The translations under genes and the position numbers were made by a program. From Yoonia sp. (GTDB lineage: Bacteria > Pseudomonadota > Alphaproteobacteria > Rhodobacterales > Rhodobacteraceae): 64,000 bases of DNA. This document shows positions 9,479-18,875 of this stretch, in pieces. The notes beneath the pieces are model-generated. The model saw nothing but the letters and a program-made list of their open reading frames with translations, did not search any database and was not told the DNA's origin. Location: assembly GCF_018402175.1 (NCBI RefSeq), contig NZ_JAGYJK010000010.1:1-64000 (forward strand), in the 5' to 3' direction. Every line of letters starts with the position of its first letter. Within the stretch, counting starts at the first letter, position 1.

Positions 9479-11055
9479 CCGGACTCTTTCACGACAACAT
9501 AGCGGTTGGGGGCAAGGTACCCCGCCGTGACGGCGCCCGCAAGCACGGTGCCAGCCGTATCGACCGCAATCACCTGGTCAGAGAAGTTGAAGGCGCAAAG
9601 CAAAGATGTCGTGCCGCGGCGTCGGCGAAAGATCAGGCTGCCGATGTCTGCGTGGATCAGTTCGAAGGTACCGAGTTGCAGTGCCGGCTCCTGTTTGCGC
9701 AGGGCCATCAGCCGACGGCAGTGGTTCAGGATGGAGGTGGGGTCAGCGTCCTGTTCGGACACGGCAAGTGCTGCGTGACCAGCCTCGGCCGGCAGCCATC
9801 CGTCGCGGGAGGAAAAGCCAAGCGCCGGACCGTCTGGCTGCCACGGCATCGGCGTGCGCGCGCCGTCGCGGCCCCGATGGCGCGGCCAGAAGCGGATCGC
9901 CTCCGGGTCTTGCAGCCGTTCGTGCGGGACGTCGGAATGGGGCAGGCCAAGTTCTTCGCCCTGATACAGGATGATCGTCCCGCGCAGGCACAGCAGCATC
10001 GCCTGAAAAAGCTGGATGCGGTCTGCGTTACCCTCGGCTTTCCAGCGCGAGGCAACGCGGGGCACGTCGTGGTTTGAGAAGGCCCAGGTCGGCCAGGCGC
10101 CCTCGGCGCCGGCGGCGATGACGCTTTCAGCGATATGGGTGCCATCCAGCCGCGATTGCAGCAGTTCAAAGCTGTAGGCGCTGTGAAGCCGCCCGTTGGT
10201 CGTGTATTCCGCCATACGCTCGACCTGGTGATCGCAGCTGATCTCGGCCAGCAGCATCCGGTCGCCCAGATTGTCGGCGACGGCGCGCATCTGCGTTAGG
10301 AAGGGCAGGTTTTCGGGACGGGACCGGTCGTAGACATGGGATTGAAGGTAGTAGGGATTGGCCGGCAACTCGCTCACCTGCACCGGCGGGTTGGAGCGGA
10401 GAAGCGGGTCGTGCATGAAGAAGTTCGCGACGTCCAACCGCAGGCCATCCACGCCCATATCCAGCCAGAAGCGCATGATATCAAGAACTTCGTCCTGCAC
10501 TTCAGGGTTGTGCAAGTTAAGGTCGGGTTGCTGCGTCAGAAAGTTGTGAAGGTAATATTGCCGCCGCACGGACGACCATTCCCACGCAGTGCCGCCAAAC
10601 CGGCCCATCCAGTTGTTGGGTGCGGTCCCGTCGGGCGCGGCATCCGCCCATACATACCAGTCCGCCTTGGGATTGTCGCGGGATGAGGCGCTCTCGATGA
10701 ACCAGGGATGCTGGTCTGAGGAATGGGAGTAGACTTGGTCCAGGACGATGCGCAGGCCGCGCGCGTGCGCCGCCTCAATCAGGGCGGCAAAGTCGCCAAG
10801 ATTGCCAAAGCGTGGGTCCACGGCGCGATAATTGGACACGTCGTAGCCCGAATCGTGCATTGGCGAAGGGAAGATGGGCGTGAGCCACAGCCCGTCGATG
10901 TTGAGGGATGCAAGGTAGTCGAGCCGCGCGATCAGGCCAGGCAGATCGCCTTCACCGTCGCCATCCGAATCGGCAAAGGAGCGGACGTAAACCTCGTAAA
11001 GACAGGCACCTTGCCACCAGGGGGCGGAGCGCAGGGGCGCAGGGTCGAGGCTCAT
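9475..11055 (-). CDS. Alpha-glucosidase, GH13 family
   Basis: 526-residue cytoplasmic GH13 enzyme hydrolysing short alpha-glucosides. The catalytic set is complete: nucleophile Asp208 (GLRLDVAN), acid/base Glu271 (LLAEIS) and Asp330 (SNHDVPR). Early landmarks include VYEVYVRSF-like and DGLWLTPIFPSP blocks. It resembles AglA/GH13_23 enzymes found beside alpha-glucoside ABC transporters in alphaproteobacteria. No signal peptide, so it acts on imported sugar. It is first in the minus-strand arm and overlaps lacI by four bases. Confidence 0.92.
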   Translation of the reverse strand: MSLDPAPLRSAPWWQGACLYEVYVRSFADSDGDGEGDLPGLIARLDYLASLNIDGLWLTPIFPSPMHDSGYDVSNYRAVDPRFGNLGDFAALIEAAHARGLRIVLDQVYSHSSDQHPWFIESASSRDNPKADWYVWADAAPDGTAPNNWMGRFGGTAWEWSSVRRQYYLHNFLTQQPDLNLHNPEVQDEVLDIMRFWLDMGVDGLRLDVANFFMHDPLLRSNPPVQVSELPANPYYLQSHVYDRSRPENLPFLTQMRAVADNLGDRMLLAEISCDHQVERMAEYTTNGRLHSAYSFELLQSRLDGTHIAESVIAAGAEGAWPTWAFSNHDVPRVASRWKAEGNADRIQLFQAMLLCLRGTIILYQGEELGLPHSDVPHERLQDPEAIRFWPRHRGRDGARTPMPWQPDGPALGFSSRDGWLPAEAGHAALAVSEQDADPTSILNHCRRLMALRKQEPALQLGTFELIHADIGSLIFRRRRGTTSLLCAFNFSDQVIAVDTAGTVLAGAVTAGYLAPNRYVVVKESG

Positions 11056-11129
11056 TCTGGTCTTCCTTACTTAGGAGCGCCTGGCCCGGCACATTGGTCG
11101 GGCGGGCACCCCGAGGGACAGTTGAGCGA

Positions 11130-11159
11130 ATTCAAAAACGTTTTTGGGTTTGGCGTCAA
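11130..11159 (-). promoter_or_regulatory. Likely promoter of the GH13-lacI arm with operator 1
   Basis: On the minus strand a TTGACG (11159-11154) and TTGAAT (11135-11130) are 18 bases apart. A perfect 14-bp palindrome CAAAAACGTTTTTG occupies 11133-11146, between and over these elements. A LacI-type protein bound there would block polymerase. The -10 is weak, so the promoter call is softer than the operator call. Confidence 0.55.
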
Positions 11160-11206
11160 GCTTTTAGCTGGAGGTCTACTTCTGGGGCGAAAAGTGCTAA
11201 AAATCG

Positions 11207-11263
11207 TTGACAGATGCGCGGTGGGCCGTACAGTTCTCTGTGTGCGATCCAAAACGTTTTTGG
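11207..11263 (+). promoter_or_regulatory. Promoter of the sugar ABC/P450 operon with operator 2
   Basis: TTGACA at 11207-11212, a 16-base spacer and TACAGT at 11229-11234 place the start near 11241. A second LacI-type palindrome, CCAAAACGTTTTTGG at 11249-11263, lies just downstream in a roadblock position. Its centre is 116 bases from operator 1, close to 11 helical turns, so looping by a LacI-family tetramer or two dimers is possible. Confidence 0.6.
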
Positions 11264-11311
11264 TCCACAAACATGGCGCCAGAGGAGCAAAGGTGCTTTA
11301 GGGAGGACGAA

Positions 11312-12304
11312 ATGACCAAACTCATGAAAGCCCTTGTGGGGGCAACCAGCCTAGTTGCGCTTTCTGTCGGTGTGGCGTCTGCCCAAGAGGGCGGCCAATG
11401 GTGCTCTGGCGTTGATATCACGCTCTTTTCCGGTGGTCCGGCGGGCGGCGCCTTCAATTCGATCATCGACCGGGGCGCGATGCAGGCCGCTGCTGACACC
11501 GGCGCGAATGTACAGATCGTCTATTCGGATTGGGATTTCGACAAGATGATTACCCAATTGCGCGACATGATCGGCCAGCAACCCGACGCCATCGCCATGA
11601 TGGGACACCCAGGCGATTCCGCGATAATGCCGTTGGCTGAGCAGGCCGACGCGGCAGGTATCAAGATGATGTACATGAACGTCGATGTTCCCGAGGTCCG
11701 GGCGGCGTTCGGGTCAGGCTATGTGGGTGCGACGCTTTATGCGCAAGGTGTGGCGCTGGGCCAGGAAACACTGCGGATGGCGGGCGATGCAGTGCAGCCA
11801 GGTGACACGGCCATCGTCATGAGCCGCTGGGAGAGTGAGAACCGCGCCCAACGCGAGCTTGGCCTTGTCGACGTGCTTGAAGAAGCCGGGATGAGCGTCA
11901 TCAAGCTGCAAGAGGCGGAAGGCGCGTCGGCGGATCAGATGCTTCAGCTTCCGTTGCTGACCGCCACGCTGCTGTCGAACCCGAACACCAAGATCATCGG
12001 CTATCCCGGTGGGCCCTGGCTATCTGCTGCCCCCGCCTTCATGCAGGCGATCGGCAAGAACCCTGATGACATCATCGCCGTTGGATTTGACCTTGGTCAG
12101 GGCGTGATGTCGGCTTTCGAGGGTGGTTATGTCATGGTTACAGCGGATCAGCAGCCCTACCAGCAGGGCTATCTGCCCGTGCTGTCGCTGTGTCAGCAGA
12201 TCGTCTACAAGTTGGGTCCGCTGAACGTGGACACCGGGGCGGGCTTTGTTACGGCCGATAACTACCAGGACGTCGTCTCGCTTGCCGAGGCCGGCATTCG
12301 CTGA
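11312..12304 (+). CDS. Sugar ABC transporter substrate-binding protein
   Basis: Periplasmic binding protein of the ribose/xylose (Peripla_BP_4) class, 330 residues. A signal peptide ends at about VGVASAQE. The ATG at 11312 follows a strong GGGAGGA; the frame is open further upstream but lacks sense there. It binds the incoming sugar and hands it to the permease and ATPase encoded next. The presence of GH13 and GH31 enzymes in the locus points to an alpha-linked oligosaccharide or a modified glucoside. Confidence 0.9.
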   Translation: MTKLMKALVGATSLVALSVGVASAQEGGQWCSGVDITLFSGGPAGGAFNSIIDRGAMQAAADTGANVQIVYSDWDFDKMITQLRDMIGQQPDAIAMMGHPGDSAIMPLAEQADAAGIKMMYMNVDVPEVRAAFGSGYVGATLYAQGVALGQETLRMAGDAVQPGDTAIVMSRWESENRAQRELGLVDVLEEAGMSVIKLQEAEGASADQMLQLPLLTATLLSNPNTKIIGYPGGPWLSAAPAFMQAIGKNPDDIIAVGFDLGQGVMSAFEGGYVMVTADQQPYQQGYLPVLSLCQQIVYKLGPLNVDTGAGFVTADNYQDVVSLAEAGIR

Positions 12305-12372
12305 CCTGTTCTACGGCGGGCCGCCACGGCTGGCCCGGCGCCTTTTGAGTGCCTGACAGCGAGGAGGACGCC

Positions 12373-13164
12373 ATGGTCGCCGCCGGTGAACCGATTGTCG
12401 AAATGCGCAATATCGTCAAACGCTTCGGAAGCGTCGAGGCGCTGTCCGGCGTGTCAATGAAAGTCCGTAAAGGCGAAGTTTTGGGCCTTTTGGGCGACAA
12501 TGGCGCGGGCAAGTCCACGCTGGTCAAGACACTCGCCGGTGTCCACGATCCCGACGAGGGCGAGATCTTCGTCAAGGGACAGCTCGTCAGCCCCTGGACC
12601 CCGCTTGCCGCGCGAAATGCAGGCATTGAGACGGTGTTTCAGGACCGCGCGCTGGCGCCGCAGCATTCCATTGTCACCAACATCTTCATGGGGCGCGAGA
12701 TCACCAATACGTTTGGCCTGATCCGGGTGCAAAGGCAGGTAGCTGAGGCCAACCGATTGATGCGCGAGATTGGCTTTACCTCCAAGGTCTTCAACCCGGA
12801 CAGTACGGTGGGCCATTTGTCAGGCGGCGAGCGTCAGGGCGTCGCCATCGCGCGCGCGCTTTACAACAATGCCGATGTGATCGTGCTGGACGAGCCGACA
12901 ACGTCCCTCTCGCTGACCGAAACCCAAAAAGTGTTCCGCTTTGTCGAGGCGGTGAAGGAAAGCGGGCGGACCGTCGTCTTCATCGGCCACAACATCTACC
13001 ACGTCTATGATATCGCTGACCGGTTCTTTGTGATCGACCGGGGCCGCGAGGCGTTTGAGGGCCCCAAGGCTGCGTTCCGGGGGGCCGATCACCTGATCGA
13101 GATGATGCATCAGCTGGCCGAGACGGGCAGCGCTGACGTCTCTCATCTCCAAGCGACAACGTGA
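12373..13164 (+). CDS. Sugar ABC transporter ATP-binding protein
   Basis: 263-residue single-domain ATPase of the ribose-transport class. Walker A GDNGAGKST, signature LSGGERQG and Walker B VIVLDEPT are all present, then a GHN in the switch region. The ATG at 12373 has GAGGAGG seven bases upstream. Ribose-type systems often carry two fused ATPase halves (RbsA, XylG). This one has a single half, so it works as a homodimer, as in FrcA-like systems. Confidence 0.92.
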   Translation: MVAAGEPIVEMRNIVKRFGSVEALSGVSMKVRKGEVLGLLGDNGAGKSTLVKTLAGVHDPDEGEIFVKGQLVSPWTPLAARNAGIETVFQDRALAPQHSIVTNIFMGREITNTFGLIRVQRQVAEANRLMREIGFTSKVFNPDSTVGHLSGGERQGVAIARALYNNADVIVLDEPTTSLSLTETQKVFRFVEAVKESGRTVVFIGHNIYHVYDIADRFFVIDRGREAFEGPKAAFRGADHLIEMMHQLAETGSADVSHLQATT

Positions 13165-13175
13165 GGAGCGGTGCC

Positions 13176-14228
13176 ATGACCGACCAGATCGTCATCCCCG
13201 ATACCTCCGCCCCCAAGACCGTCCCTGTAGATGAGCGTGGTGAACAAAGCCGCTGGCTACTGTTTTACCGCCGTAACGGACGTGCGCTGAACGCCTTCCT
13301 GACATTTATGCTGGTCTGGGCCTTTTTCGCGTCGAACAACCCGACGCTGTTCCTGATCCCCGGCTACTACAATGCATTCCTGTTTAGCGTCCCTGCCACG
13401 ATCATCATTACCACCGCGCTGGTCTTTGTGATCGTGTCGGGCGAGCTTGATCTCGCCTTTCCGTCGGTCATGGGGGCGTCCGGGGGCATGTTCATGTCGC
13501 TGGTGCTGCTTGACATCCCGATCCTGCCGGCCGCTGCCATCACAATGGCGGGCGGCGCGCTCATCGGCCTTCTGATCGGGGCGGTCGTGGTCTACGGCAA
13601 GATCTCGTCGCTTGTAGCAACGCTGGGACTGAACTTTTTCATCGTTGGCCTCGTCAACCTGATCGCGCAAGGCCGCAACATCGAAAGCCGCGAAAGTGTC
13701 GGCACACTCGGCTATCGCTTCTTCACCGGACGCTGGGCGCTGGGTGACACTGGCATTCTGATCCCGAACCACTTTATCATCGCGCTCATCTGGGTCGCGT
13801 TTTGCTATGTGTTGTTCACCTATCACCGCTTTGGCCGCCGGGTGCAGTTGGTCGGAGATAACCCCGACAGCGCGCGGCAGATGGGGATCAACATCGACCG
13901 TATCCGCGTAGGTGTGTTTGTCTTTTCTGGGCTGGCGGCGGCGCTTTGCGGCGTGATCCTTGTACAGACTGCGAACATGGTCTGGTTCCCAACCAGCGGC
14001 AAAGCCTACCTCTTGATCGCGCTCGCTGCCGTTTTCGTGGGCGGCACTCCGACATGGGGCGGTGTGGGCACGATCTTTGGCGCCTTTTTCGGGGCGCTGA
14101 CGATCACTCTGATCCCGTCCGGGGCGGTGGGGGCAGGGTTTGCCGGGTTCTGGACTGACTTCATGTTCGGCATGGTCATTATCCTGACAATGATCGCGCA
14201 CCGCTTCAGCGGGGCCCGGGTCCGATGA
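13176..14228 (+). CDS. Sugar ABC transporter permease (RbsC type)
   Basis: 350-residue membrane protein with about nine or ten hydrophobic segments. It matches the ribose/xylose permease family, including the VIVSGELDLAFPSVMG motif and the late FVGGTPTWGGVGTIFGAF block. Start at the ATG at 13176 behind GAGGAG. Its stop overlaps the start of the first SDR gene (ATGA), so transport and catabolism are translationally linked. Confidence 0.92.
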   Translation: MTDQIVIPDTSAPKTVPVDERGEQSRWLLFYRRNGRALNAFLTFMLVWAFFASNNPTLFLIPGYYNAFLFSVPATIIITTALVFVIVSGELDLAFPSVMGASGGMFMSLVLLDIPILPAAAITMAGGALIGLLIGAVVVYGKISSLVATLGLNFFIVGLVNLIAQGRNIESRESVGTLGYRFFTGRWALGDTGILIPNHFIIALIWVAFCYVLFTYHRFGRRVQLVGDNPDSARQMGINIDRIRVGVFVFSGLAAALCGVILVQTANMVWFPTSGKAYLLIALAAVFVGGTPTWGGVGTIFGAFFGALTITLIPSGAVGAGFAGFWTDFMFGMVIILTMIAHRFSGARVR

Positions 14229-14953
14229 ACCCTCGCGCCGTCCTTGTCACCGGAGCCGCCGGCGGCATTGGCGCGGCGGTGGTTCAGGCGTTTCTCACCG
14301 ACGGTGCCGAGGTTGTCGCCCTTGATCTTGTCGCGCCCGATCTGCATGGCATGCCAGGGCTTTCGATCGCTGCCGACCTGACAGATGAGCAGGCTGTTGC
14401 CGAGGCGTTTGACGCAGTCGCTGCGCGGTATGGATGCCTTGAAACGATCGCCAATGTGGCCGGGATCAACCACCGTGCGACCCTGACCCAGATGCAGCTG
14501 GCGGATTGGGACCGCATGATGGATGTGAACCTAGGCGGCATGTTCCTGACGGCAAAGTACGGGATACCGCTGCTGTCGCGTGGGATCGCGCCGTCCATCG
14601 TCAACATGGCCTCGATTTCGGGTCATGTCGCCAGCGACGATTTCCCCGCCTATGTGACCACCAAGGCCGCCATCGAAAGCTTTACCGGTGCGTTGTCGCA
14701 AGAGGCAGGCGAGAGGGGCATACGTGTCAACGCCGTGGCGCCCGGTTGGGTCGATGCGGGGTTTACCCATGCGGCCATGGCCGAAGGCAATGCCGGGCAG
14801 ATTCATGAGGCCGCAAGCAAGGCGCACCTTTTAGGCCGAATGGCGAGGGCGGAAGAGGTCGCCAACGCCTTCGTCTGGCTCGCCTCGCCCGGCGCATCCT
14901 TTGTCACCGGCCAGACATTGTTCGTCGATGGCGGTCTGATGCGGGTGCATTGA
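14225..14953 (+). CDS. SDR-family dehydrogenase 1
   Basis: 242-residue classical short-chain dehydrogenase. The cofactor loop is TGAAGGIGAA, the catalytic Ser lies in NMASIS, and the YxxxK pair reads YVTTK. The C-terminus has the usual FVTGQTLFVDGG strand. It overlaps the permease by four bases and the next SDR by one base. Such enzymes in sugar operons oxidise or reduce a sugar or its lactone/keto form; the substrate is not readable. Confidence 0.9.
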   Translation: MNPRAVLVTGAAGGIGAAVVQAFLTDGAEVVALDLVAPDLHGMPGLSIAADLTDEQAVAEAFDAVAARYGCLETIANVAGINHRATLTQMQLADWDRMMDVNLGGMFLTAKYGIPLLSRGIAPSIVNMASISGHVASDDFPAYVTTKAAIESFTGALSQEAGERGIRVNAVAPGWVDAGFTHAAMAEGNAGQIHEAASKAHLLGRMARAEEVANAFVWLASPGASFVTGQTLFVDGGLMRVH

Positions 14954-15660
14954 TGGCGGACTGTAGAACAATCGTGGTTACTGGGGGGGCCGGGCGCATC
15001 GGGGCGACGACCGTGGCGATGGCGCAGGCCCGCGACTATCGCGCAGTTTCGCTTGACCTGCGAGAGAACCCAGACGCCGATATTTCAATCGTGCTCGACC
15101 TGACGGACGAAGGCGCGGTGAAGGATGCCTTTGACAGCATAGGCCCGCTGGTCGGGCTGGTCTGCATCGCGGGTACCAATGTGCAGGGTCTAGTCACCGA
15201 ACTGCCTCTGGCCGAATGGCGACGGGTCATGCAGGTCAATGTGGGTCACATGATGCTGGCGCTGAAACATGGCGGCAGGGCGCTGACCGAGGGGGCAGGG
15301 GTTGTGCTGATGTCGTCGGTTTCTGCCCATATCGGTACGGTTGGGTCGGTGGCCTACCACAGCTCCAAGGGGGCGGTGCTAGGGCTGATGCGGGCGGCCT
15401 CGGGCGGCTTTGCGCCGCGCGGGATCCGTGTCAATGCGGTCAGCCCCGGCTGGGTCGATACCGATTTCACCAACCGTGCGCTGGACGCCCTGCCCGACGG
15501 CGAGGCGATCCGCCTTCGCGCCGCCGCCCAGCACATCGCGGGGCGGATGGCCCGGCCAAACGAAGTGGCCGAGGCGATCCTGTTCCTGCTGTCGGACCGT
15601 GCATCATTCGTAACCGGATCCGAACTCGTCGTCGATGGCGGGTTTCTTCGAAAAAGGTAG
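14953..15660 (+). CDS. SDR-family dehydrogenase 2
   Basis: 235-residue paralogue of the preceding gene with TGGAGRIGAT, Ser in MSSVSAH and catalytic YHSSK, ending FVTGSELVVDGG. Its ATG shares one base with the previous stop (TGATG); an in-frame TTG three bases earlier is less likely. The tandem pair suggests two successive redox steps or a matched oxidation/reduction (epimerisation) on the imported sugar. Confidence 0.88.
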   Translation: MADCRTIVVTGGAGRIGATTVAMAQARDYRAVSLDLRENPDADISIVLDLTDEGAVKDAFDSIGPLVGLVCIAGTNVQGLVTELPLAEWRRVMQVNVGHMMLALKHGGRALTEGAGVVLMSSVSAHIGTVGSVAYHSSKGAVLGLMRAASGGFAPRGIRVNAVSPGWVDTDFTNRALDALPDGEAIRLRAAAQHIAGRMARPNEVAEAILFLLSDRASFVTGSELVVDGGFLRKR

Positions 15661-15666
15661 CCGCCT

Positions 15667-17745
15667 GTGGCCGAGACATTCACGCAAGATGGCACGGCGC
15701 TGGTCGTGCGGTTCAACGGTGAAACTATCCGCGTTGAGCCTTGGGGCCCTGATGCGTTGCGCGTCCGGGCTCGTCCGGGCGGTCGGGTGGTGGACCCTCA
15801 TGTCTCAGCGCTCCTCCCCGCGCCCGAGGGTCCGCCATCTGCCATCGAGATTGCCGCCCGCTCTGCCAGCCTGACCCAAGGCGCACTCCGGGCCGAGGTG
15901 CGCCTGCAACATCGCCACGGTGCCGACGTACCCTTCGAGCCCGTCCTGAGCTTTGTGGACAGCGCGACCGGCCGGGCGCTGCTTGAGGAAACCCGCCCGC
16001 ATTTTGCCGGGCCAGGACCGCGGTCTTTTCTGCCACTCGCCTCGGACAGCTTTCAGCTGGAGGCAAGCTTCAAGTCCCATGATGACGAGCGGTTCATGGG
16101 TCTCGGGCAGCCACAGCATGGTCGGCTCGATCTCAAGGGCACGACGAATGCCTTGGTGCAGCAGAATACCAATGTTGTCGTTCCCTTCGTGATGTCTTCG
16201 CGCGGCTATGGCTTTTTGTGGAACAACCCCGCGGTGGGGCGTGTCGACTTTGCCGCCAACCTAACGCGGTGGAAGGCGGACGCGACGCCGGGCCTTGATT
16301 ACTGGATCACGGCCGGGACCAGCCCGCAGGCCATCCTGCGCGCCTACCTCGACGCTACGGGTATGCCGCCGCTGCTGCCCGACTGGGCGACGGGCTTTTG
16401 GCAGTGCAAGCTGAGGTATCGCACCCAGGCGGAATTGCTGGGCATCGCGAAAGAGCACATTGCGCGCGGCTTGCCGCTGTCCTGCATCGTCATCGACTTT
16501 TTTGCCTGGACCCGGCAGGGCGAGTGGAAGTTCGATCCGGTCGACTGGCCAGATCCCGCCGCGCTGGTTGCCGAACTGGCCGAGTTGGGAGTGCAGACCA
16601 TTGTGTCGACCTGGCCGACGATCGGGCTCAATTCCGAGAACTGGTCCGAAATGCGCGAAAAGGGCTATATGATCAAGACAGAGCGTGGCGTCCCGGCAAT
16701 CAACATGTTTCCCGACAAGGACCCCTTCGGGCTGCATTTCCTGACCTACTACGACGCGTTCCACCCAGATGCGCGGGATTTCCACTGGGACAAGGTGCGG
16801 CAGAACTATCTGGCGAAAGGCATTCGCAATTTCTGGCTTGATAGTTGCGAGCCCGAGATCCGCCCGGCCCATGCGGGCCATCTGCGAACCCATTTGGGCA
16901 ACGGGGCCGAGATGCTGAGCGCCTATCCCCGGCTGCATGGCCAGCGCTATGCCGAGGGGCTGGCGGCCGAGGGGATCGACGACGCCGTCTTGCTGACCCG
17001 CAGCACATGGGCCGGAGGTCAGGCGCAACCAATCATCTTGTGGTCCGGCGATGTCTGGTCGACCTGGGAGGATTTTCGCGCGCAGATCGCGGCAGGCTGT
17101 CATGCGGCCATGTCCGGCATCGGCTGGTGGACGACCGATATTGGCGGTTTCTACGACGGGCATGCCGACGACCCGGATTTTCGCGAATTGCTGGTGCGCT
17201 GGTTCGAGTTCGGTGTGTTTTCCCCGATCTGCCGGTTGCACGGTTTTCGCGTGCCTGACGGGGTGCCAATGGCTCCCACAGGGGATCCGGTGGACTATGG
17301 CCGCGACCTGTTCTCTATCTTTACTGACACCGGGGGCAGCAACGAGGTCTGGTCCTACGGCGATGACGTGCTGGCACATGCCACGCGCCTGCTGGCCCTG
17401 CGCGAACGCTTGCGGCCTTACATCGGCGAGGCCATGGCCAGCTATCACCAGGACGGTGTGCCCCCAATGCAGCCCTTGGCCTTTGCATTTCCAGGCGACC
17501 CATCAAAGTCGGCGGCAGAGCAATATATGTTTGGACCTGACATCCTTGTGGCGCCCGTCACCCGTCCCGGGGCCACGGCGCGGCAGGTGCATCTGCCTGC
17601 CGGGTTCGACTGGGTCCATCCAGCCTCGGGCGAGACCTTGCCGGGCGGGCAGGTGGTCGACGTTGCGATGCCGCTCGGCTTTGCGCCCGTGCTGGTCCGG
17701 GCGGGGGCGGCGGTCGCCGCTCAACTGATGGACGGGGCGGAATGA
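15667..17745 (+). CDS. Glycoside hydrolase family 31 (alpha-glucosidase/alpha-xylosidase-like)
   Basis: 692-residue GH31 enzyme with an N-terminal beta-sandwich, a TIM barrel and C-terminal sheets. The nucleophile is Asp392 in FWLDSCEPE and the likely acid/base is Asp462 in LWSGDVWSTWEDF. GIGWWTTDIGGF and SPICRLHGF are family blocks. Start is a GTG six bases after the previous stop. No signal peptide, so it is cytoplasmic. It is a second alpha-glycosidase in the locus, and the SCEPE variant of the nucleophile motif puts it outside the best-known GH31 alpha-glucosidases, so its linkage preference may differ from the GH13 enzyme. Confidence 0.9.
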   Translation: MAETFTQDGTALVVRFNGETIRVEPWGPDALRVRARPGGRVVDPHVSALLPAPEGPPSAIEIAARSASLTQGALRAEVRLQHRHGADVPFEPVLSFVDSATGRALLEETRPHFAGPGPRSFLPLASDSFQLEASFKSHDDERFMGLGQPQHGRLDLKGTTNALVQQNTNVVVPFVMSSRGYGFLWNNPAVGRVDFAANLTRWKADATPGLDYWITAGTSPQAILRAYLDATGMPPLLPDWATGFWQCKLRYRTQAELLGIAKEHIARGLPLSCIVIDFFAWTRQGEWKFDPVDWPDPAALVAELAELGVQTIVSTWPTIGLNSENWSEMREKGYMIKTERGVPAINMFPDKDPFGLHFLTYYDAFHPDARDFHWDKVRQNYLAKGIRNFWLDSCEPEIRPAHAGHLRTHLGNGAEMLSAYPRLHGQRYAEGLAAEGIDDAVLLTRSTWAGGQAQPIILWSGDVWSTWEDFRAQIAAGCHAAMSGIGWWTTDIGGFYDGHADDPDFRELLVRWFEFGVFSPICRLHGFRVPDGVPMAPTGDPVDYGRDLFSIFTDTGGSNEVWSYGDDVLAHATRLLALRERLRPYIGEAMASYHQDGVPPMQPLAFAFPGDPSKSAAEQYMFGPDILVAPVTRPGATARQVHLPAGFDWVHPASGETLPGGQVVDVAMPLGFAPVLVRAGAAVAAQLMDGAE

Positions 17746-18875
17746 GCACGGATCCCTTTGCAGAGCCGCGGCGGTCGACCGGATACGCCGAAGGCCGCTT
17801 TGGCGACGAGATGATCCCGCTGATCCTGCGCTATCGCGACGTCCGGCTGGCCGCCAATGACACTGCGCGATTCAGCTCCGATGCGCCGGGACGCCTTCCG
17901 ATCCCGGACGAGACAGATGTGCGCGACCTCAGGCAGTTGCCGATCGAGACCGATCCGCCCATTCATACCGACTACCGCGACATCGTGCGCCCGTGGTTCC
18001 GCCGGCCCGCCGACCCTGCCTATGCGCGGCGGATCGAGGCGATCGTGGACAGTTTGCTTGACGCCGCGCAGGACCGCCCGGAGGTCGAGGCGGTGTCTGA
18101 TCTGGCGCTGCCGTTGCAATCTCGTGCGTTGGCCGTCCTGCTGGGGCTGCCAGAGGCCGAGGCCGACATCTGGATTGGCTGGGGGATCCATGCCTTCAAG
18201 GTCGAAGGGCGCAATGTCCCAGAAAAGGCCAGGACGCTTGAAACCTACATCCACGACCGGATCAGGTTCGCCAGGGCCACTCCAGGCGAAGACTTTTTCA
18301 GTATGCTGCTGGCGGCCGAGTTCCGGGGTCGCAAGCTGATCACCGAGGAAATTGTCGGTTTTGCCCACGTCACCTTCGCTGGTGGGCGCGATACGGTCAT
18401 CAACACGCTGGTCTTTGCACTCGACCATCTGTCCCACCATCCCGATGCCCTCGACAGGCTGCGAAGCGACCCGGCGTTGGTGGTGACTGCAACGGAGGAA
18501 TACGTGCGCCACCTGTCTCCGCTGTCGCACTTTGCCCGGATTTGCCCTGCAGGGGATAAGGTCGGGGGTATGGACGTCCCGCCGGGGGGACGGGTGGGGC
18601 TATGCTGGGCTTCGGCCAACCACGACGAAACCGTCTTTGAAAGTCCCCAAGACCTGCGACTGGACCGCAGTCCGAACCCGCATGTGGGATTTGGAAGCGG
18701 TCCGCATAATTGCCTTGGCTCGACCCATGCGCGCCTGGTTATCCGTACGTTTCTGGCCCGTCTTGCGCGGCGCAATATCCGGATACAGGTCAAGGAGAGG
18801 GTCCCCTTAAGGCGCAACATCGGCGGGTTCAGCAGAAGCGCTGGTTTTGGACGATTGGTTCTGTCCGCTCGTTAG
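17742..18875 (+). CDS. Cytochrome P450
   Basis: 377-residue soluble bacterial P450. The haem-ligand loop FGSGPHNCLG has Cys324, the I-helix reads FAGGRDT and the K-helix ExxR is EYVR. It starts inside the stop of the GH31 gene (ATGA), so it is part of the sugar operon, not a neighbour by chance. Some marine bacteria use P450s to O-demethylate methylated sugars, which is a possible role. No ferredoxin reductase is encoded nearby. The Rieske protein of the opposite arm is the only visible redox partner. Confidence 0.92.
   Translation: MSTDPFAEPRRSTGYAEGRFGDEMIPLILRYRDVRLAANDTARFSSDAPGRLPIPDETDVRDLRQLPIETDPPIHTDYRDIVRPWFRRPADPAYARRIEAIVDSLLDAAQDRPEVEAVSDLALPLQSRALAVLLGLPEAEADIWIGWGIHAFKVEGRNVPEKARTLETYIHDRIRFARATPGEDFFSMLLAAEFRGRKLITEEIVGFAHVTFAGGRDTVINTLVFALDHLSHHPDALDRLRSDPALVVTATEEYVRHLSPLSHFARICPAGDKVGGMDVPPGGRVGLCWASANHDETVFESPQDLRLDRSPNPHVGFGSGPHNCLGSTHARLVIRTFLARLARRNIRIQVKERVPLRRNIGGFSRSAGFGRLVLSAR

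Noticed and set aside
13257..14201. 314-codon minus-strand frame in the permease gene
   Set aside because: Composition of charged residues typical of antisense to membrane proteins; no motif.
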